Source of the DNA: CAYMSF01 sp964392985
Lineage (GTDB): Bacteria > Verrucomicrobiota > Lentisphaeria > Victivallales > Victivallaceae
Direction: 5' to 3'
Length of the DNA: 64,000 bases
Assembly (NCBI GenBank): GCA_964392985.1
Contig: CAYMSF010000002.1
Location: forward strand, 1 to 64,000
This document shows, in pieces, positions 56,501-62,008 of this stretch (its first letter is position 1; the number at the start of each line of letters is the position of its first letter). The position numbers and the translations under genes are program-made. The notes beneath the pieces are model-generated. The model saw nothing but the letters and a program-made list of their open reading frames with translations, did not search any database and was not told where the DNA came from.

Positions 56501-56718
56501 TGGAAAATAATAAAAATATCCGGGACTGGTATCTGGCGGCAACGCCCGGTGGCATCAACCCGATAATTAAATTTTCTGATGCCGGTCTGAGTGAATTCGG
56601 TCTGTTCCTGGCGGTATGGAATAATCCTTTTCCGCAAAAAGAGATTACCGCGTTTGAAGTTAAGGCTGAGACTTCCGGTCTGTTGTGTCTGGCGGCGGCT
56701 GTCGCCGAAAAGAAATAG
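53512..56718 (+). CDS. Large secreted multi-domain glycosidase 2 (clan GH-A-like)
   Basis: 1068 aa, full-length paralogue of glycosidase 1 with the same domain order. Signal peptide MKKFYGLLAVAMLFVTITVNA, jelly roll with VPVNIALTWGPAGMMTYVNGKLY, TIM barrel with Glu463 in WEVWNEVDF and Glu564 in FWQTEQAWF, CBM-like domain from CLNPGFED, and the C-terminal beta domain with WNNPFPQKEITAFEVKA. The barrel keeps the GRWKPRSVEEW-type segment as ARWKPRSVEEW. It starts 65 bases after gene 1; its upstream sequence (AAATTGTCTTGATTT, ATCATAACAAAAAA) is shared with gene 3, indicating unit duplication. Confidence 0.85.
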   Translation: MKKFYGLLAVAMLFVTITVNAGPISGTAPATAGESEYYSPGIINPAEGTIELTALPRRAGAEFQNEYFFAFMLAPGQPLKEGNNTLLGIFTPAGGGGVNSFSAVARIGNNRYSADNKNKDFLQAGVPVNIALTWGPAGMMTYVNGKLYGKGNFPKDGVLSPMSALFKIGTDTPFNIQAARISTVQLPASGLSANPADSFKPADKTAFLWSKDKKPEYFVTDFSRKAGSLLMPVWSYADSMSPVGENAAITLAGLNLSSTHAAYKVSITATTFEGAVAGTVNEAIALPPAGKFFDSRVALPVQSVGFYNLNITITGPDGVDKKWKSTYMIYPANETNVKDGKFAGYMGHHLSDSLEIAKELGIHWNRDWRFLWFNVEPKQGVFDWTLTDAAVAESEKNGVNILAILANPPAWAAEDPKYKTVQHDLAYMPARWKPRSVEEWSNYVYQTVSRYKGKVKCWEVWNEVDFHPPGAPASFSGSTKDYFELVKAVWTAAKKADPECKVLISGFSLMSACDVNMPYDLIKMGVTDYIDYFNMHAYQGVLGVDKLKQAVNAKAPGMPFWQTEQAWFQISDPRKQCELTAAIQLWFVEKGFDKFINFNLGFTNRFTLSPEVALQTLAVIQNQLRKCDEFKGVLPDGAVREFDLKHSFKRTDGSYFTAIGKIDARTTLKLSGDILSAQDMLGRELKVTRDGDTAKLPPTAIAYIVSKTPLKVLEAKSQIKSPCLNPGFEDFTGDTMGGLKGCIPNNWVFREKTYDKGGEIILDERARSGKYALKISASGQGRVYAFFETLGLASGKYTLSAWLKSANGKPAVAYFSMFDVVGKDVQTKKIATVSDSVYTRYTAEFELKKRPEGPVMFIVGTGMDKEQSSILCDDVELIKQPLLRPDAIENIKIDHQRSEHKFKSGDKVIDLDAMISRVGGAQNIDGISLEISRNPVVLSNSSEWSGITARTFRKLISGSFTKIAFLVCSMYVPAKENSLQGTIIISYIDGSSETFKLENNKNIRDWYLAATPGGINPIIKFSDAGLSEFGLFLAVWNNPFPQKEITAFEVKAETSGLLCLAAAVAEKK

Positions 56719-56784
56719 TATTTAGTCCAGGTTAAATTGTCTTGATTTGCTAAAATTATCATAACAAAAAAAGGGGTTTGGACG

Positions 56785-59421
56785 ATGAAGAAATTTTATG
56801 GACTGTTTACCGCAGTGATGTTTTTAACCGCCGCCGCGAATGCGGTTGCAATCAAAGATGAAATTCCAGCTTACGGTAATGCCTCAGAGTATTATGCACC
56901 GGGAATCATCAATCCCTCAGAAGGGACGGTTGAATTGACGGCGGTGCCGACACACCCGGGCGCCGAATTTCACACCGACTGGTATTTTGCCTTTAGAATT
57001 GTTCCCGGTCAACCAATCAAGGGCAATAATCTGTTGGCGCTTTATACCGCCTCCGGCGAGGGTGGTTTTATGGGTTTTGCCACCATCGCCCGCCTTGGCG
57101 ACAAGGTTTATGCGACATCCACGAATGACAAGAGTTTTCTCAAGCCGGGCGTTCCCGTCAATCTGGCCTTGAGCTGGGGCAAAGCCGGACTGCTTGTTCA
57201 TGTTGACGGTAAACTTCTCCTGAAAGGACCTTTCCCTGCCAACGGCGCACTCAACCCGATGCCGGCGGTGTTCCGGATAGGAACCGAGTCTCCGTTTAAC
57301 GTTCAAGCGGCAAAAATTTCCACTCGGCAATTGCCCCCGGCGGATTTGTCTGCGGATCCGGCAAAAGAGTTTAAACCGGCTGCTGATACCTCGTTCTTAT
57401 TGCGCAAAGGCAAAGCGGCGGAATATCTGGCTACAGATTTCAGTCGCAAAGCAAGTCCGGTACTGATGCCGGTGTGGCGACTTACCAACGCGATGTCACC
57501 AGTCGGAAAAAATGGTGAAATAACCTTGCTCGGACTCAACCTCTCTTCCGCTCCGGTAGCTTATAAAGTAAAAATTGACGCGAAAACTTATGAAGACAAG
57601 GACGCCGGTTCTTCCAGCGCTGAAGTGATAGTGCCAGCAGGATCTGACTTTGCGGAACAACAGGTACAGTTGCCGGTTAAAGCTATCGGATTTTATAAAC
57701 TCAGTACTGCGATTACTGCCCCTGACGGTCAGACCGCGGTATGGAAAAGTAACTATATGATTTATCCCGCCAACGACCAGAATGTCAAAGATGGCAAACT
57801 GGCAAATTATATGGGACATAATTTACTGGAGCATCCGGAAGCGATGAACAAGCTCGGTATTCACTGGGGACGCGCCTGGAATGACGAAGCAAATTATTTC
57901 CTCTGGCATAATATCGAACCCCAAAAGGGAGTTTTTGACTGGACTGTCGCGGACAGAGCCGTTGATAATGCCGCCAGGAACGGCGTGAATGTTCTCGGCG
58001 TCCTTGGCTATCCGCCATTGTGGGCATCTGAAGATCCGAAATATGACAAAATTCCTCATCCGCTGGCCTATTGTCCGGGTCGCTGGAAACCGCGCAGTGT
58101 TCAGGAATGGGAAAATTACGTTTATCAGACGATTTTACACTTCAAGGGCAGAGTGAAATACTGGGAAGTTTATAATGAAGTGGATTTCCACCCGCCGGGT
58201 ATCCCCGCGACATTCTCCGGTTCCACGCAGGAATATTTTGAATTGCTGAAGGCGGTTAAACGTGCGGCGGCAAAAGCGGATCCGGAATGCAAGATATTAA
58301 TCAGCGGATTCAGCACCGGTGCCGTTTGTGACTTGAACATGCCGTTTGATTTGTTGAAGATGGGGGCGGCAAAGTATATTGACATCTTTAATATCCATTC
58401 TTATCAAGGTTTGCATGGCGTTGATAAACTGCGTCAGGCGATTGATGCCGCTTCGCCGGGAATGCCATTCTGGCAGACGGAACAGATGTGGCATGAGGTT
58501 GAAGTGTCAAAACAACCGGAACTTACCGCGGCGATCCATTTCTGGTTCCTAGGCAAAAATTTTGATAAATATTTTAATTTCGGCTATGGGTTTTTCAACA
58601 ATCAACACTCCAATTCGCCGGAACCGATGCTGCAAGTGCTGGCAGTCCTGCAAAGCAATCTGCGTAAATGCGATTCTTTCGCCGGATTGCTGCCGGACGC
58701 CAAAATTGCGGAGTTTGATGTCAGACATGCTTTCAAGCGTACGGATGGCAATTATTTTACCGCCATCGGCAAAGAAGACACTCCAGCGGAACTGCATCTC
58801 TCCGGCGATATTATCCGGGCGGAAGACATCTTCGGTCGCGAATTGAAAATTACCCGCAACGGCAATGTCTCAATGTTACCGCAATCGTCAATGGTTTTTG
58901 TAATCAGCAAAACCCCGTTGAAGGTGGTTGAAGCCATATATGCTCCCAAAGCGCTCGTCAGCAATCCAGGATTCGAAAATATTTCGGGTGACGCGTTGGG
59001 CAGCCTTAAAGGTCTTATCGTCAAGGGTTGGCGCTTTAATGCCAAGGGCGGAGAAATCATTCTGGACAAAACCGCCCGTTCCGGACGGTACGCTTTACGC
59101 ATATCCGCTGGCGCTACTCCGGTTTCCGCTTCAATTGAAACCAAAGACCTTACGCCCGGCAAATATGCTCTTACCGCCTGGCTGAAAAGTGGCAAAGAGC
59201 AACCGGCAACGGCATCACTGTCCATGTTTGACCTTAAGGCAAATCGTTTTGTCGGCAAGAAGTTTACCGATGTTTCTCCGCAGCAATATACTAAATATAC
59301 CGCGGAATTCGAGTTAAAGACCCGCCCTGAAGGTGTTGTCAAATTTTATATCGGCGCGGAACCGCAAAGCTCAATCCTTTGTGATGATGTTGAACTGGTG
59401 AACCTGTCAGAAAAACATTAA
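56785..59421 (+). CDS. Large secreted multi-domain glycosidase 3 (clan GH-A-like), short form
   Basis: 878 aa, third paralogue. Signal peptide MKKFYGLFTAVMFLTAAANA, jelly roll, Ig-like domain, TIM barrel with Glu465 (WEVYNEVDF) and Glu566 (FWQTEQMW), and the CBM-like jelly roll are present. It stops right after ILCDDVELVNLSEKH and lacks the roughly 190-residue C-terminal beta domain of copies 1 and 2. The nucleophile loop also differs (QMWHEVEVSKQP in place of a WFQISDP loop), so substrate fit may have shifted. It is followed by a 446-base gap. Confidence 0.85.
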   Translation: MKKFYGLFTAVMFLTAAANAVAIKDEIPAYGNASEYYAPGIINPSEGTVELTAVPTHPGAEFHTDWYFAFRIVPGQPIKGNNLLALYTASGEGGFMGFATIARLGDKVYATSTNDKSFLKPGVPVNLALSWGKAGLLVHVDGKLLLKGPFPANGALNPMPAVFRIGTESPFNVQAAKISTRQLPPADLSADPAKEFKPAADTSFLLRKGKAAEYLATDFSRKASPVLMPVWRLTNAMSPVGKNGEITLLGLNLSSAPVAYKVKIDAKTYEDKDAGSSSAEVIVPAGSDFAEQQVQLPVKAIGFYKLSTAITAPDGQTAVWKSNYMIYPANDQNVKDGKLANYMGHNLLEHPEAMNKLGIHWGRAWNDEANYFLWHNIEPQKGVFDWTVADRAVDNAARNGVNVLGVLGYPPLWASEDPKYDKIPHPLAYCPGRWKPRSVQEWENYVYQTILHFKGRVKYWEVYNEVDFHPPGIPATFSGSTQEYFELLKAVKRAAAKADPECKILISGFSTGAVCDLNMPFDLLKMGAAKYIDIFNIHSYQGLHGVDKLRQAIDAASPGMPFWQTEQMWHEVEVSKQPELTAAIHFWFLGKNFDKYFNFGYGFFNNQHSNSPEPMLQVLAVLQSNLRKCDSFAGLLPDAKIAEFDVRHAFKRTDGNYFTAIGKEDTPAELHLSGDIIRAEDIFGRELKITRNGNVSMLPQSSMVFVISKTPLKVVEAIYAPKALVSNPGFENISGDALGSLKGLIVKGWRFNAKGGEIILDKTARSGRYALRISAGATPVSASIETKDLTPGKYALTAWLKSGKEQPATASLSMFDLKANRFVGKKFTDVSPQQYTKYTAEFELKTRPEGVVKFYIGAEPQSSILCDDVELVNLSEKH

Positions 59422-59867
59422 TAATTTAGTTATGTATCTTGATTATGACAATGTATGGATATATAATGACGAAAAGTTGTCGCAGAAAGAGAGTCCTGAT
59501 AGCTGTTGTCTACTGTGTTTAGATGTCACTGTAACAACGGAATATTGCACCAAGGCTGATGATTGCTGGAAGGTGATTGACATACAGAATCGTTACATAA
59601 AACCAGGTAAGTCGCCGGATTGTTTTTTTTCGATCCGACCGATTGGCGATACCCATATCGCCTGAAGAAGGAACGGAAAAAGACAACCGCAGGAGACTCG
59701 GCGTCCCGCGACTGCGGGATTGTGATTTTTTGATTTTGGATTCGCACTCTTCGAGGCATTCGATACCCCGGTATCGGTAGTCTCTCGGAATACGAACCAT
59801 TTCTCAAAATATTCGCAATCTATTTTAAAATTTCAACCTTATAAAGTATTTAACAGGGGGCAGTAAA
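59422..59867. other. Gap between glycosidases and deacetylases
   Basis: A rightward 77-codon frame (59432-59665) and two leftward frames (59519-59807) overlap one another and have no ribosome sites or recognisable content. The right half contains short palindromes (CCCGC-GACT-GCGGG near 59705-59720; GATACC-CC-GGTATC near 59760-59775). It could be a degenerate gene or a structured RNA; I cannot decide. Confidence 0.4.
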
Positions 59868-60569
59868 TTGGAAAAACAATCTGAGTCTCTCGTCTTTGTT
59901 GTGGCACATCCGGATGATGTCGCCCACGCTATGGGCGGAACGGCATTGCTGCTAAGTAAAAAATACTACATTCACGTTTGCTGCGCTTCGCGCGGCGAAC
60001 GGGGAATAGCTGGCAAGACCCTGTCGGAGGCGGCGGGAATCCGGGTGCGTGAAGAGATGGCGGTTTGCTGCCGGTTGAATGCCGGCTTGACGTTTCTGTC
60101 ACAAATTGACGGGGAAATTTATTCCGACCGCGAGGCATGCAATACCGTAGCGGCTGAATTGAAGCGGTTGCAACCACGGGCGATATTTACTTTGTGGCCG
60201 GTGAATCGCCATCCCGACCATGTTGCCGCTTATGATATTGCGATACAGGCAATTAAATATTCCGGGATTTCGCCGGATATAGATGTCTATATGGCGGAAA
60301 ATGATATTGGCGGAGTGACCCGTCAATTTGAACCGGATGTTCTTGTTGACATTTCTGACATTATTGAACAGAAAAAAGAGCTTATCCGTTTGCATAAATC
60401 ACAGAATCCGGACGAAGAATCCGTTAATAATGTTATTGCCCGCAATCTTTTCCGGGCAAAGTTTGCCCATTGCGATTACGTTGAGGCGTTTAAATTGGCT
60501 AATCCGGTTACCGCTTATCAGTCCGGGCATGTTGCCGGCGATGTCCTGATTAATATCAGAAAGAGTTGA
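59868..60569 (+). CDS. PIG-L/LmbE-family deacetylase 1
   Basis: 233-aa zinc-dependent N-acetyl-sugar deacetylase-like protein. The TTG at 59868 is the only sensible start, with an AGGGGG site 7 bases upstream. The zinc/active-site motif reads VVAHPDDVAHAMGGT: His, Asp and Asp are kept, but the Glu that usually follows (HPDDE) is Val. The third zinc ligand is in NRHPDHVAAYDIA. The family removes acetyl from GlcNAc-containing substrates (MshB, PIG-L) and related compounds. A second family member follows at once. Confidence 0.85.
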   Translation: MEKQSESLVFVVAHPDDVAHAMGGTALLLSKKYYIHVCCASRGERGIAGKTLSEAAGIRVREEMAVCCRLNAGLTFLSQIDGEIYSDREACNTVAAELKRLQPRAIFTLWPVNRHPDHVAAYDIAIQAIKYSGISPDIDVYMAENDIGGVTRQFEPDVLVDISDIIEQKKELIRLHKSQNPDEESVNNVIARNLFRAKFAHCDYVEAFKLANPVTAYQSGHVAGDVLINIRKS

Positions 60570-60571
60570 CG

Positions 60572-61243
60572 ATGGCAAAAGATAATAATCGAACAATCGT
60601 ACTTTTTGCGCCGCATCCGGATGATGAGACGCTGGGTTGCGGCGGATATCTTGCCAAAAAGATTGACGCAGGTTATGAAGTTTTTGTCGTAGTTCTGACG
60701 ATGGGCGAAAAACTTTTTTCCGCAATGCTCAATATTTATGAAGATCCGTCACCGCAGCAGGTATGTCAAATCAGAAGAGATGAAACGAGAAAGGCAATGG
60801 CAATTCTCGGACTGAAACCGCAAAATCTGCTGTTCCTGGATTTTGAAGACGCAACCCTGCAACAGCAACATGATGCCGCAGTTGAAAGAGTTGCCTCAAT
60901 TATTCAGGAAAAAAAGCCAGTCGAAGTCATGTCCACCAGCCAATTTGAGGCGCATCCCGACCATATCGCAACTTATCATATCGTTTATGAAGCCCGCAAT
61001 AAAATAAATCCGGAAATTCCTATCCGGAAATATATCACCTCTTTAAGGCCGGAATTTTCCATCCGCCAGTTGCCGGGCATTATTGATACGGTTGATATTA
61101 ACAAAAACTTGCCGCAAAAAAAACTGGCCGTAGCACAATTTCAAGCACATCTGGGCATCTTGTCCCCGAAACAACAAAAACCCATCGCCGCAAGTTTTGA
61201 TAATTATCTCAAAACCGAAGAACAGTTTATTCTCGAAATATAA
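60572..61243 (+). CDS. PIG-L/LmbE-family deacetylase 2
   Basis: 223-aa paralogue with canonical motif FAPHPDDETLGCGGYLA and the second ligand block EAHPDHIATYHIV. It starts 2 bases after the preceding stop, so both are translated from one message. Similarity between the two is moderate, suggesting different acetylated substrates or a heteromeric enzyme rather than redundancy. With the upstream glycosidases, a role in amino-sugar glycan breakdown is plausible; sugar-nucleotide or thiol metabolism (MshB/BshB-like) is the alternative. Confidence 0.87.
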   Translation: MAKDNNRTIVLFAPHPDDETLGCGGYLAKKIDAGYEVFVVVLTMGEKLFSAMLNIYEDPSPQQVCQIRRDETRKAMAILGLKPQNLLFLDFEDATLQQQHDAAVERVASIIQEKKPVEVMSTSQFEAHPDHIATYHIVYEARNKINPEIPIRKYITSLRPEFSIRQLPGIIDTVDINKNLPQKKLAVAQFQAHLGILSPKQQKPIAASFDNYLKTEEQFILEI

Positions 61244-61265
61244 CAATAATATTTCATTGAACCAT

Positions 61266-61294
61266 TTGACATAATTAATTATTACATGTATAAT
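61266..61294 (+). promoter_or_regulatory. Consensus sigma-70 promoter of the tetR operon
   Basis: TTGACA (61266-61271), 17-base spacer, TATAAT (61289-61294). Transcription should start near 61300, inside the palindromic operator. Confidence 0.85.
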
Positions 61295-61328
61295 ATTGAC
61301 TGACAGTCAATTAATGACTAACATTCAA
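61295..61328 (+). promoter_or_regulatory. Tandem operator for the TetR-family regulator
   Basis: Site 1 is the perfect 17-base palindrome ATTGACTGACAGTCAAT (61295-61311), overlapping the expected start of transcription. Site 2, ATGACTAACATTCAA (61314-61328), is a weaker copy 18 bases downstream. TGAC...GTCA palindromes of this size are typical TetR-family operators. Position predicts autorepression of the tetR/reductase operon. Confidence 0.8.
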
Positions 61329-61351
61329 TAATATATGAGAAATAGAATATA

Positions 61352-61993
61352 ATGGGAACAGAAGATAGGCGCAAACGAGAACGGGCGGAACGGGAAGAGC
61401 AGATTCTGAATGCTGCGGAACAGGTTTTTTTTCAACGCGGTTTTGAACGTTCGACGATGGATGATGTTGCCGTTGCGGCAGAACTGAGCAAGGGTTCGCT
61501 CTACACCTATTTTACCAATAAGAATGAACTTTGTATCGGAATTGTGGTCAGGTCGTTGCGGTTGCTGCTGCAGGATTTTGAAGCAGTATTTAATCGCGAG
61601 GGTTGCACCGGGTTGGAAAAAGTGATATTGTTTGGGAAGGCGTTACAGCGTTTTGCGCAGAAACAACCCAAATACTACTGTGCGTTGTTGAGCTACCGGC
61701 AACATTGTGAGGGTTGCCGTCCGGAGAGTAGATTTAAAGGAATGGCGCTCGCGGAAAACGGCCGGATTAGAAAAATGCTGGAGTCAGCGTTGCTTTCTGG
61801 TCAGGAAGACGGGTCGGTAAGAAAATCAATTCTGCCGGAATCAGCGTCGGCGGCATTGTGGGGGGAATTCGGCGGTTTACTGCCAGGGTTTATACTTAAT
61901 TCTAACGATGGCGATGCCGCCAGTTTTGATTATGCTTTAGAACTGTTACGAGCAGGGTTGAGAAATGAACAACATTGTAAAACTGTAAAATAA
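61352..61993 (+). CDS. TetR-family transcriptional regulator
   Basis: 213 aa. N-terminal TetR helix-turn-helix: EQILNAAEQVFFQRGFERSTMDDVAVAAELSKGSLYTYFTNKNEL (about residues 12-55). The ligand-binding part is Cys-rich for this family, with a KYYCALLSYRQHCEGCRPE region containing a CxxC. It lies 15 bases upstream of a CoA-disulfide-reductase/rhodanese fusion and 24 bases downstream of its likely operator, so it probably represses both genes. The inducer could be a disulfide, persulfide or other electrophile; that is inference from the neighbour and the cysteines. Confidence 0.9.
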   Translation: MGTEDRRKRERAEREEQILNAAEQVFFQRGFERSTMDDVAVAAELSKGSLYTYFTNKNELCIGIVVRSLRLLLQDFEAVFNREGCTGLEKVILFGKALQRFAQKQPKYYCALLSYRQHCEGCRPESRFKGMALAENGRIRKMLESALLSGQEDGSVRKSILPESASAALWGEFGGLLPGFILNSNDGDAASFDYALELLRAGLRNEQHCKTVK

Positions 61994-62008
61994 AGGACGG
62001 GATTAATC

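Noticed and set aside
59432..59807. Short frames on both strands between glycosidase 3 and the deacetylases
   Set aside because: Mutually overlapping, odd composition, no ribosome site. A degraded gene is possible but not demonstrable by eye.
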